A DNA stretch of 9,003 nt from Aquificaceae bacterium (GTDB lineage: Bacteria > Aquificota > Aquificia > Aquificales > Aquificaceae), in NCBI GenBank assembly GCA_026983685.1, contig JALSTO010000246.1, forward strand, positions 1 to 9,003. The letters run 5' to 3'. The notes under the pieces were generated by a model. That model was not told where the DNA came from, made no database searches, and was given only the letters and a program-made list of their open reading frames with translations. The position numbers were made by a program, and so were the translations under genes. Positions 1 to 6,261 of this stretch are shown piece after piece. Positions within the stretch are counted from its first letter, which is position 1. Every line of letters begins with the position of its first letter.

Positions 1-2
1 AC

Positions 3-557
3 ACCATAGGTAAGCTGAGGATGGAGAAGGAGAAGTTTGAGGAGCTCGCTTACACAGACCCCCTTACAGGGCTCAGCAACAGGAGGTTCTTCATGGAAGA
101 AGCTAAGAGGCTGGTGGAACTCAGCAGGCGTTATGGAGAGCCTCTTTCTCTGATGATGCTTGACGTTGACAACTTCAAGAGGATAAACGACGAGTACGGC
201 CACGACGTGGGGGACCTCGTTCTGAAGAAGCTCTCAGAGGTCATAAAAAAGAACATCCGCTCCTCGGACATAGCGGCGAGATTTGGGGGGGAGGAATTTG
301 TTATCCTCCTACCCAAGACTGACGAGGAAGGTGCGTCTCTCGTTGCGGAGAGGATAAGGAGGGACTTCAGGAACTCAAGCGTTGAGGTTGACGGCAGGGA
401 GGTGTGGACGAGCGTCAGCATAGGTGTAGCTACCCTTGAGGATGGGGAAGACCTTGACACACTCATAAAGAAGGCGGACGAAGCCCTTTACTCCGCCAAG
501 AGGTCCGGAAAGGACAGGGTAGTCATACATAGAGGGGAACATCAAAAGCAGGGTTAG
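3..557 (+). CDS. GGDEF-domain diguanylate cyclase, 5' end probably outside window
   Basis: The protein makes the second messenger c-di-GMP from two GTP. From Met at base 21, the domain starts with the usual TDPLTGLSNRR helix (residues 12-22). The metal-binding aspartate region is LDVDNFKRIND (48-57) and the active loop is GGEEF (89-93), an active-type variant of GGDEF. An RSSD sequence (80-83) sits at the spacing of the RxxD inhibitory I-site, so product feedback inhibition is plausible. The frame stays open upstream of the ATG to the window edge (TIGKLR...) and reads like the helix that normally joins a sensor domain to GGDEF. I therefore treat the gene as partial and see no sensor domain. 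A start at base 21, giving a stand-alone 178-residue cyclase, cannot be excluded. Its tail overlaps the convergent oxidoreductase gene by 35 bp. Confidence 0.9.
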   Translation, partial: TIGKLRMEKEKFEELAYTDPLTGLSNRRFFMEEAKRLVELSRRYGEPLSLMMLDVDNFKRINDEYGHDVGDLVLKKLSEVIKKNIRSSDIAARFGGEEFVILLPKTDEEGASLVAERIRRDFRNSSVEVDGREVWTSVSIGVATLEDGEDLDTLIKKADEALYSAKRSGKDRVVIHRGEHQKQG

Positions 558-1914
558 CGAGAGCCCTCAGAAGCAGGTTTTCAAGAGCCCTCCTCGTGTA
601 AGGTGTCATCTCCCTGTGGAGCTTCAGGAAGAAGTGAAAGAGTACCCCCGACGCCTCCAAGCCGTAGCCCCTGTCTGCAAGAAGCTTCTCTTTCCAGGTC
701 CTTATCTTCCCCTCCATCAGATTGAGGAGCCTGTTGCCTCGGTTCAGGCTACCGTCACGGGGAACTCCAACGAACTGATAGCCCCTTACCCTTCCTTCGG
801 AGAGGAAGACCTTTATAAGGTAGTTGCCCTTCTCAAGGAAGAGCTCCTCTTCTGAGTCCTCAAATATCCCCCCCGAACCAGCGGTAACGCTTCTTGTCTT
901 CACCGCATTGTAGTCAACGAGCCCGGGGTTCTTCACCCTTTTGCCTGCAAGGTTGAAACCTGCGATGTAGCCTGCCTGCTGAGCTGGAGGGAAGAGGGCT
1001 ATCCATCTGTGGTTCCCCCAGACATCTATGCCCGAGGCTATGTCCCCCGCAGCGAACACGTCGGGGTCTGAGGTCTGCTGGAACTCATTTACGAGCACAC
1101 CTCCTATGGGTCTTCCCAGCTTCCTGTCTATGTGCACCTCTATGTCCGTTCCCTCTACGAGCGAGGTTCTCGGTCTTACGCCCGTTGATACTATGACCAT
1201 ATCCGCCTCTAAGAAAAAGCTCCTGTCCGAGCCTCGCGGACGAACCTCAACCGCCCTGACCCACTTTTCGCCGTGGAAGGCAACCACCTGATGCTCCAAG
1301 AGTATCCTTATGCCTGTTTCTTTCTGGAGCGTATCCCCGTATATCTTTCCCATCTGGTGGTCAAGCATCCTCGGGAGAACCCTGTCAAATATCTCAACCA
1401 CCGATACCTCAACCCCGAGGTGGTGGAGGGTTTCAGCATCCTCTATGCCTATGGGTCCTGCCCCCACTATAACAGCTTTCTTCACCCTTCCCGAGCTTAT
1501 CCACTCCCTTATCTGAAGGGCGTCGTCAAGGGTCTTTGCGGTTGTAACACCCTTCAGCTCCACACCCTCTATCGGAGGGACGAAGGCGTAAGCCCCGGCA
1601 GCTAAGAGACACCTGTCGTAGGAGACTTCCTCTCCCGACTCGGTTATGACAACCTTTCTCCTGTTGTCTATCCTCCGAACCTTCTTTCCCGGTCTAAAAT
1701 CTACCCTGTATTTTTCGTAGAACCTCTCCCCTCCTTTATAAAAGAGTGCTTCCGGGAGTATGTCGTCCCTTATAACGTTCTCCATGCAGTTGGGGGCGTA
1801 GGTGGTATGCCTTTCATCGGAGAGTATGATGACCTCGCTCTCGGTATCCACCTTTCTGAAGGCTTCAACCGCGCTGGCGGCGGCGGGACCGTTTCCTACA
1901 ATCACTACCTTCAT
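523..1914 (-). CDS. FAD/NAD(H)-dependent pyridine nucleotide-disulfide oxidoreductase (Nox/NirB-like)
   Basis: A 463-residue flavoprotein predicted to move electrons from NADH through FAD to an unknown acceptor in the cytoplasm. An N-terminal FAD-binding GNGPAAASA motif lies at residues 7-15. An NAD-binding GAGPIG motif lies at 151-156, followed by Glu174 at the end of the next strand, which favours NADH over NADPH. The STGVRP motif is at 243-248 and the second FAD motif DPDVFAAGD at 283-291. Cys43 (APNC) occupies about the position of the redox cysteine of NADH oxidase, NADH peroxidase and CoA-disulfide reductase. The only other cysteine I see is Cys102, and there is no CxxC. Residues from about 330 form a Nox/NirB-like C-terminal region ending in a Leu/Arg-rich helix with a repeated RAL. 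The start codon overlaps the pepA stop as ATGA, with GGAAGG 6 nt upstream, so it is the second gene of a pepA operon. The exact substrate (O2, persulfide, CoA-disulfide, rubredoxin) cannot be read from sequence. Confidence 0.85.
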   Translation of the reverse strand: MKVVIVGNGPAAASAVEAFRKVDTESEVIILSDERHTTYAPNCMENVIRDDILPEALFYKGGERFYEKYRVDFRPGKKVRRIDNRRKVVITESGEEVSYDRCLLAAGAYAFVPPIEGVELKGVTTAKTLDDALQIREWISSGRVKKAVIVGAGPIGIEDAETLHHLGVEVSVVEIFDRVLPRMLDHQMGKIYGDTLQKETGIRILLEHQVVAFHGEKWVRAVEVRPRGSDRSFFLEADMVIVSTGVRPRTSLVEGTDIEVHIDRKLGRPIGGVLVNEFQQTSDPDVFAAGDIASGIDVWGNHRWIALFPPAQQAGYIAGFNLAGKRVKNPGLVDYNAVKTRSVTAGSGGIFEDSEEELFLEKGNYLIKVFLSEGRVRGYQFVGVPRDGSLNRGNRLLNLMEGKIRTWKEKLLADRGYGLEASGVLFHFFLKLHREMTPYTRRALENLLLRALANPAFDVPLYV

Positions 1915-3374
1915 TTCCTGCCTTCCAGAGATAGTATGTATTCAATACAGGTCCTCACACCGAAGCCAGTTCCTCCCTGGGTGTAGTAGCCGTACTCTTC
2001 TCTTGACCACGCCGGACCTGCTATGTCAAGGTGAACCCACTCTATACCTTCTCCAACGAACTCCTCAAGGAACATCGCTGCGGTGATGGCACCTCCGTAC
2101 CTTCCTCCGGTGTTTACAACATCCGCAGGACCCTTCTTTATCTTCTTGCGAAGCCTCTCATCGTCCATAGGGAGCTCCCAGACCCTCTCACCCGTCCTTT
2201 TGGCGACCTTCTTTATCTCTTCCCCGAACCTTCCGGAGTTGGTAAAGAGACCTGCGGTGTACTCACCGAGGGCTACCATGCAGGCACCAGTGAGAGTTGC
2301 CATATCTATTATCTTGCTGGGCTTGAGCTCACTCGCATAGGAGAGGGCATCCGCAAGTGTTACCCTTCCCTCCGCATCGGTGTTGTCTATCTCTATATGC
2401 TTACCGTTCTTAGCTCTAATTATGTCATCGGGCCTGTAGGCATTACCCGAAGGCATGTTTTCCGCAGCACCTATTATCCCATGGACCTCAACCCTGGGCT
2501 TCAGCTGTGCTATAGCCTTCATTATTCCCAGAACCGCACAGGCTCCAGACTTGTCCATCTTCATCGTCCTCATGTAGTCCCCGGGCTTTATGTTCAGTCC
2601 TCCGCTGTCAAAGGTGAGCCCCTTCCCCACTATCGCTATCCTGTCCTTAGCCTTTTCCTTAGGCTTGTAGGTCAGGTGTATGAACCTCGGAGGGGTTGCG
2701 GATCCCTTTCCGACGCTCCAGAGGGCAAGCATTCCCATCTCCTGTATCTCCTTCTCATCATAGACCCTGCACTCAAGCCCGTACTCCTTCGCGAGCCTCT
2801 CAGCCTCCTCCGCCAAGGTCACCGGGTTTATCACGTTTCCCGGTTCATTTACAAGATTCCTCGCGTAGTTCTGAGCCTCAGCCAGCAGGATGCCGAGCTT
2901 GACAATTTCGTCGGGCGAGCCCTCAAGCAGAATCTCGGAGATCTCAAACCTGTCCTCCTTCTTGGACTTGTACTTATCAAAGCTGTAACTTCCTAAAACA
3001 GCTCCTTCCGCAGTAGCCTGATGGTGAGAATCCCTTACTCCTCTCGGAAGGACGAAGACAGCCTTATCAATCTTGTCCTTCTTAAGCCTCTTTACCGCAA
3101 GGGCGGAGGCTCTCCTGAAAGTGTCCTCCTCAACCTTATCCTTCTTACCAAGACCTACAACGTAAACGACCTCAATCCTCTGCCCCGGAAGGAGAACCTT
3201 CTCTACCTGCCCTTCCTTTCCCTTGTATTCCTCAAGCTCTAAAGCTCTTCTCACCTTTGCGGATATGCCCCTGCCCAGCTTTGAGAGAGACCTCATATCC
3301 CCTTCGTAAACAAAGACCACCGCAGACTTTATCTGGAGAGACTTCAAATCTCCCTTAAAAGACTTTACCTCCAT
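1911..3374 (-). CDS. pepA: Leucyl aminopeptidase, M17 family
   Basis: A cytosolic two-metal exopeptidase that removes N-terminal residues from peptides and is usually hexameric. From the chosen ATG the product is 487 residues, normal for the family. The C-terminal catalytic domain carries all expected metal and catalytic residues: Lys251, Asp256, Lys263, Asp274, Asp333, Glu335 and Arg337. The last three lie in the NTDAEGR signature (331-337). This numbering is offset by one from bovine lens aminopeptidase as I recall it. HLDIAGPAW (448-456) and GGTGFGVR (467-474) close the fold. The frame stays open for 58 more codons upstream, but that extension has no family resemblance and would run into the divergent KaiC-like gene. 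The ATG at 3374-3372 is preceded by GGAGG at a 7-nt spacing. The stop overlaps the start of the FAD oxidoreductase gene by 4 bp, so the two are probably co-transcribed. Confidence 0.95.
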   Translation of the reverse strand: MEVKSFKGDLKSLQIKSAVVFVYEGDMRSLSKLGRGISAKVRRALELEEYKGKEGQVEKVLLPGQRIEVVYVVGLGKKDKVEEDTFRRASALAVKRLKKDKIDKAVFVLPRGVRDSHHQATAEGAVLGSYSFDKYKSKKEDRFEISEILLEGSPDEIVKLGILLAEAQNYARNLVNEPGNVINPVTLAEEAERLAKEYGLECRVYDEKEIQEMGMLALWSVGKGSATPPRFIHLTYKPKEKAKDRIAIVGKGLTFDSGGLNIKPGDYMRTMKMDKSGACAVLGIMKAIAQLKPRVEVHGIIGAAENMPSGNAYRPDDIIRAKNGKHIEIDNTDAEGRVTLADALSYASELKPSKIIDMATLTGACMVALGEYTAGLFTNSGRFGEEIKKVAKRTGERVWELPMDDERLRKKIKKGPADVVNTGGRYGGAITAAMFLEEFVGEGIEWVHLDIAGPAWSREEYGYYTQGGTGFGVRTCIEYILSLEGRK

Positions 3375-3381
3375 TCCAGAA

Positions 3382-3386
3382 CCTCC
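3382..3386 (-). promoter_or_regulatory. Ribosome binding site of pepA (GGAGG)
   Basis: GGAGG on the minus strand lies 7 nt before the ATG at 3374. It decides the pepA start against the longer open frame that begins at 3548. Confidence 0.8.
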
Positions 3387-3402
3387 AGAAATGCAATAAT
3401 GA

Positions 3403-3414
3403 TATAAGTTTATA
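3403..3414. promoter_or_regulatory. Symmetrical TATA element, candidate bidirectional promoter for pepA and the KaiC-like gene
   Basis: TATAA (3403-3407) and TTATA (3410-3414) form a perfect inverted repeat with a 2-nt centre, inside the AT-rich part of a 58-bp divergent spacer. Read on the plus strand it gives TATAAG preceded by TGA, an extended -10 pattern. Read on the minus strand it gives TATAAA. Either reading would start transcription close enough to give short leaders (about 18 nt for the KaiC-like gene, about 28 nt for pepA) that keep both Shine-Dalgarno sequences. I see no good -35 hexamer on either side. The promoter call is inference. Confidence 0.5.
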
Positions 3415-3416
3415 CC

Positions 3417-3425
3417 TAAGGAGGG
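3417..3425 (+). promoter_or_regulatory. Ribosome binding site of KaiC-like gene
   Basis: TAAGGAGGG, a strong Shine-Dalgarno match, with 7 nt between it and the ATG at 3433. It fixes this start. The XRE gene downstream uses the same nonamer. Confidence 0.85.
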
Positions 3426-3432
3426 AAAGCGT

Positions 3433-4320
3433 ATGGACAAAGAACATAGGGAGAGAGAGGAGTACGAGAAGCCGAAAGTAGTTGAAGAGGGTATATGGGT
3501 AGCGGGGGAGGCTATAAAGAAGGCTCCGAAGCTCAGGGGTGTTCCCACTGGAGTTGAAGGGCTTGATGAGCTCTTCTTTCACACCGTTGTAGAGGATGGG
3601 AAGGTTGTTAAGAAATCCCTCGGCGGGATACCAGAGTATGCTGTCGTCAACCTGACAGGAGTCTCGGATACGGGAAAGTCCCTGATGGCTGAGCAGTACA
3701 CCGTAAAGCAAGCTCAGAGGGGTGACCCCGTCGCCTTCATAACCGTTGAGAGTCCAGCCCCCTTTGTGACCATGGGGCTCAAAGAAAGGGCAACCGCCAT
3801 GGGAATAGACTTTAAGGAGATAGAGGACAGGATAGTCATAATTGACGCTGCAAGCCACAGCAGTCTGAGGGACAGCATTCCCAACCTGCTCACAACCTTA
3901 GCCTTCGCCATAAAGAACTACAAGATAAGGCACACTGTCATAGACTCGGTCACGGGGCTTTACGAGGCAAAGGAGATGCTGGCAAGAAGCGTTGTCAGAC
4001 AGCTCTTTAACTTCATGAAGAAGTGGTACCAAACAGCAGTTTTCGTCTCCCAGAAGAGGAGCGGTCATGAGGAGCTTTCCGCCGAGGCGGCGGGTGGCTA
4101 TGCGGTGAGCCATATAGTTGACTGCACCATGGTTCTTGCCAAGGAACTCATAATGACCAAGAGCCAGTCAAACCTCTACAATAAGCCCATAGGTGATATA
4201 GTAAGGCTTTTCAGAATAGACGGATGCAGACTCTGCGGTCACGATACGCGGACCCACTTTGTTGAGATAACTGAAACTGGTCTTGTCAGGATAGGTGAAC
4301 CTATCGGAGCTGGTAGGTAA
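3433..4320 (+). CDS. KaiC/RadA-like RecA-fold ATPase (KaiC-domain protein)
   Basis: A single-domain P-loop ATPase of 295 residues. The Walker A motif is GVSDTGKS (76-83). The Walker B strand is HTVIDS, with Asp171. Glu106 in FITVES is at the place of the catalytic glutamate, where circadian KaiC carries two adjacent glutamates. The N-terminal phrase PTGVEGLDELF (38-48) is typical of KaiC/RadA proteins. The last 40 residues (RLFRIDGC...DTRTHFVEITETGLVRI) match the KaiC-domain end but include CRLC (265-268), a possible metal or redox pair. There is only one KaiC domain and no kaiA or kaiB beside it, so a circadian clock is not implied. It may belong to the thermophile-restricted KaiC-domain families I recall from TIGRFAM (AF_0795-like). 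The true role is unknown, with signalling or gene regulation the usual guess. It is followed 25 nt later by an XRE-type regulator and is divergent from pepA. Confidence 0.85.
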   Translation: MDKEHREREEYEKPKVVEEGIWVAGEAIKKAPKLRGVPTGVEGLDELFFHTVVEDGKVVKKSLGGIPEYAVVNLTGVSDTGKSLMAEQYTVKQAQRGDPVAFITVESPAPFVTMGLKERATAMGIDFKEIEDRIVIIDAASHSSLRDSIPNLLTTLAFAIKNYKIRHTVIDSVTGLYEAKEMLARSVVRQLFNFMKKWYQTAVFVSQKRSGHEELSAEAAGGYAVSHIVDCTMVLAKELIMTKSQSNLYNKPIGDIVRLFRIDGCRLCGHDTRTHFVEITETGLVRIGEPIGAGR

Positions 4321-4329
4321 AATATATAT

Positions 4330-4338
4330 TAAGGAGGG
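4330..4338 (+). promoter_or_regulatory. Ribosome binding site of XRE-family gene
   Basis: TAAGGAGGG with 7 nt between it and the ATG at 4346. It lies in the 25-nt gap after the KaiC-like stop, so the small gene is efficiently translated from a shared message. Confidence 0.8.
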
Positions 4339-4345
4339 TTGAGAG

Positions 4346-4561
4346 ATGGTGGGAGAGAGAATAAGGAGGCTCAGAGAGGAGAAGGGTCTATCCACCGAGG
4401 AGTTTGCCAGAAAGATAGGTATTCCCGCTTCAAGGCTTGAGGAGATTGAGGCGGGTAAGCTTGAGCCCTGTGATGCGACTCTCGTTTACATCTCCAAGCT
4501 CTTTGAGGTGAGTTTCTGGTGGCTCAAGGAAGGAAGAGGGGAGGTTGCCAAAGTAGCCTGA
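4346..4561 (+). CDS. Small XRE/Cro-C1-type helix-turn-helix DNA-binding protein
   Basis: A 71-residue protein that is almost entirely one HTH_3 domain. RIRRLREEKGLSTEEFARKI forms helices 1 and 2, GIPASRLEEIEAGK holds the recognition helix and the typical E-x-G turn, and TLVYISKLFEVSFWWL forms the closing helices. It has no room for a sensor or oligomerisation domain beyond a short tail. Its target is unknown. The two genes share the strand with a 25-nt gap and a strong Shine-Dalgarno, so it is probably co-expressed with the KaiC-like ATPase and could regulate that pair or work as its DNA-binding partner (inference). Its stop codon is 3 nt from the stop of convergent hisIE. Confidence 0.85.
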   Translation: MVGERIRRLREEKGLSTEEFARKIGIPASRLEEIEAGKLEPCDATLVYISKLFEVSFWWLKEGRGEVAKVA

Positions 4562-4580
4562 GCCTCACCTGAACCTCCCC
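4538..4580. repeat. 9-bp inverted repeat spanning both stop codons of a convergent gene pair
   Basis: GGGGAGGTT (4538-4546) and AACCTCCCC (4572-4580) are perfectly complementary arms around a 25-nt loop that holds the stop codons of the XRE gene and hisIE. A hairpin could form in either transcript and act as a two-way terminator or 3' end stabiliser. Neither side has a clear U-tract, so an intrinsic terminator is not well supported. Purine-rich coding on both strands makes such complementarity more likely by chance here. Confidence 0.4.
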
Positions 4581-5182
4581 CCCAGCTCCTCCATAACCTC
4601 CTTTACATCTATGCCCGACAGGGTGAGTGCCAAGGTGAGCATGTAGAGCATGTCTGCGGTTTCGTAGAGTATGTCCTTCTTTTCCTGATTCTTGAGGGCA
4701 ATCAGCGTTTCTACAGCCTCCTCTCCAAACTTCTGAAGGACCCTGTCAAAACCCTCTTCAGCGAGCTTTACTGTGTAAGAACCCTCCGGTTTTTCCTTCA
4801 GCCTCTGGGATATGACCTCCTGAAGTCTCGGAAGGACCTCAAAGGGGAGGAGTTTTTCTACCTTACTACCGCTTACATTCCTGAAGAAGCAGTTCCTCTC
4901 TCCCGTATGGCATGCCCTGTTCTTCTCCTGCTCCACAACGTATATGAGGGTGTCCTCATCGCAGTCAACCCTCACCTCAACAACCCTCTGAAGCTCTCCG
5001 GAGGTCTCACCCTTCTTCCAGAGCTCACCCCTTGAACGGGAGTAGTAGTGGGCATAGCCCGTTTCAAGGGTCTTCTTTACAGCCTCCTCGTTAGCCCAGG
5101 CGAACATCCTGACCTCGCCGGTCCTGTAGTCCTGAGCTATCACGGGTATGAGACCCTCTTTGTTGAACTTCAGATCAACCAT
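4565..5182 (-). CDS. hisIE: Bifunctional phosphoribosyl-AMP cyclohydrolase / phosphoribosyl-ATP pyrophosphatase
   Basis: It catalyses the second and third steps of histidine biosynthesis: HisE hydrolyses PR-ATP to PR-AMP, then HisI opens the purine ring. The 205-residue length fits the usual HisI-HisE fusion. The HisI half (about 1-115) shows [15 protein letters not shown] (48-62), the DCDED metal site (Asp73, Cys74, Asp75), Cys91 in ACHTGE and Cys98 in NCFF, the expected Mg/Zn ligands. The HisE half (about 118-205) shows FGEEAVE (152-158) and ETADMLY (174-180), the acidic metal-binding helices of the MazG-like fold. It begins 2 nt after the hemE stop on the same strand. I see no Shine-Dalgarno ahead of its ATG, so translation probably depends on coupling to hemE. 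No other his genes are in view. Confidence 0.95.
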   Translation of the reverse strand: MVDLKFNKEGLIPVIAQDYRTGEVRMFAWANEEAVKKTLETGYAHYYSRSRGELWKKGETSGELQRVVEVRVDCDEDTLIYVVEQEKNRACHTGERNCFFRNVSGSKVEKLLPFEVLPRLQEVISQRLKEKPEGSYTVKLAEEGFDRVLQKFGEEAVETLIALKNQEKKDILYETADMLYMLTLALTLSGIDVKEVMEELGGRFR

Positions 5183-5184
5183 AG

Positions 5185-6201
5185 CTAATTAATTCTAAAG
5201 CTCTTTACCGTGTCAACAAGGAGCTTTACCTTGTCAAACTCCATATCTGGAGCAAGACCGTGCCCGAGGTTGAAAATGTAGCCAGTCCTGCGCGGTATGC
5301 TCCTAAGGAGCTCAAGAGCCTTAAGCTTTACCGTCTCCTCCCTTGCATAGAGGACCGTTGGTTCAAGGTTTCCCTGAAAGACCTTGTCACTCCTCACACA
5401 CTCTACCGAGAGGTCAACGCTCCAGTCAACAGAGAGGGCATCCGCTGGAAGCTGTTTGGCAAGGTCAATGAAGGAGGATGAGCCCCTGAAAAAGTATATC
5501 AGCGGTGTATCGTACCTTCTCTTGAGCCTCCCCATCAGCTCCGATACATAAGGAAAGACCATCTCCTCGTAATCCTCCCGAGACAGATACCCTGTCCAGC
5601 TGTCAAAGAGCTGGATAACGTCCGCACCAGCCTCTATCTGATGGGAGAGGTAGGATTCAAGGGTGTCCACGAGTAGCTCCATTAGCCTTCTGTAGTCGTA
5701 CTCCCTCTCCCACATGTAAAGCTTCGTTTTCCTGAAGTCCCTGCTTGAACCACCCTCTATCATGTAGCTAACGAGTGTAAAGGGAGCTCCCCCGAAGCCT
5801 ATCACTGGCACCTCATCCTGAGCCTTCTTAACCCGCCTGATTATCTCGTAAACGTAAGAGTTTTCCTGAGCGTCGTAGCCCTTCAGGTCCGAAAGGTTAC
5901 CACTCCAGCTCAGCTTTGGACCCTCATTCTCAACGAACTCTACCTCAACACCGAGAGCGGAAAGGGGGACGAGAATGTCCGAGAAGATTATCACCGCATC
6001 AACCTTCAGAAGTTCAAGGGGAAGCAGGGAAACCTTAACTGCAAGGTCAATGTTCTTGCAGAAGCTCATGAAGTTCTCCTCCCTTGCCCTGAGGTCTCTG
6101 TACTCCCTCATGTATCTGCCAGCCTGTCTCATGAGCCACACGGGGAACCTCTCAACAGGCTCCTTTCGCAGGGCTTTCAGGAGGAGGTCGTTCTTTGGCA
6201 T
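5185..6201 (-). CDS. hemE: Uroporphyrinogen decarboxylase
   Basis: It converts uroporphyrinogen III to coproporphyrinogen III, a cytosolic step of heme synthesis. The product is 338 residues, normal for Uro[13 protein letters not shown] (20-31) is the family signature, with substrate-binding Arg25 and Arg29. Asp75 in FSDIL is the catalytic aspartate. [16 protein letters not shown] (135-150) is the second signature, including Tyr147. NLGHGL (311-316) carries the conserved His314. The open frame continues 52 codons upstream to 6357, but that part is hydrophobic nonsense antisense to the 120-residue gene. The [11 protein letters not shown] start is where UroD alignments begin. No Shine-Dalgarno precedes this ATG, and a perfect TATAAT ends 6 nt before it, which suggests a leaderless mRNA. 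It heads an operon with hisIE. Confidence 0.95.
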   Translation of the reverse strand: MPKNDLLLKALRKEPVERFPVWLMRQAGRYMREYRDLRAREENFMSFCKNIDLAVKVSLLPLELLKVDAVIIFSDILVPLSALGVEVEFVENEGPKLSWSGNLSDLKGYDAQENSYVYEIIRRVKKAQDEVPVIGFGGAPFTLVSYMIEGGSSRDFRKTKLYMWEREYDYRRLMELLVDTLESYLSHQIEAGADVIQLFDSWTGYLSREDYEEMVFPYVSELMGRLKRRYDTPLIYFFRGSSSFIDLAKQLPADALSVDWSVDLSVECVRSDKVFQGNLEPTVLYAREETVKLKALELLRSIPRRTGYIFNLGHGLAPDMEFDKVKLLVDTVKSFRIN

Positions 6202-6207
6202 GTAAAG

Positions 6208-6213
6208 ATTATA
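6208..6213 (-). promoter_or_regulatory. Perfect TATAAT -10 element giving a candidate leaderless hemE transcript
   Basis: On the minus strand TATAAT is followed by 6 nt and then the A of the hemE ATG at 6201, the usual distance from a -10 box to the transcription start. No recognisable -35 sits at 16-18 nt upstream (the region is C-rich), which weakens the call. The core also reads TATAT on the plus strand. Confidence 0.55.
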
Positions 6214-6248
6214 TGAGATAAGTCTTTTTTCGGGGGCTGTGAAGGAAG

Positions 6249-6254
6249 TATAGT
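6249..6254 (+). promoter_or_regulatory. Possible -10 element (TATAGT) close to the start of the 120-residue gene
   Basis: TATAGT ends 7 nt before the ATG at 6262, so transcription from it would begin at or next to the start codon. The alternative is a promoter near 6209-6215 (TTATATG), with the AAGGAAG at 6242-6248 serving as a distant Shine-Dalgarno 13 nt from the ATG. The sequence alone does not decide between them. Confidence 0.35.
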
Positions 6255-6261
6255 TAAGTTT

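Noticed and set aside
560..592. Direct repeat AGAGCCCTC at 560-568 and 584-592
   Set aside because: It encodes a repeated Arg-Ala-Leu in a C-terminal helix of the oxidoreductase (RALENLLLRAL). It is protein-level similarity in a helix, not a DNA element.
2031..2996. Long 321-codon plus-strand open frame antisense to pepA
   Set aside because: It has no domain and low-quality composition. pepA on the other strand is complete with all catalytic residues, so this is a shadow of its codon bias.
3375..3548. 58-codon N-terminal extension of pepA
   Set aside because: It has no M17 family resemblance, is antisense to the KaiC-like gene, and the inner ATG has GGAGG at 7 nt and gives the normal family length.
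3355..3858. 167-codon minus-strand frame antisense to the KaiC-like gene
   Set aside because: It shows no recognisable motif and overlaps the fully supported KaiC-like ATPase and the divergent spacer.
4323..4330. TATATATT as a separate promoter for the XRE gene
   Set aside because: A start about 7 nt after it would fall inside or remove the AAGGAGGG ribosome site, so co-transcription with the KaiC-like gene is more likely.
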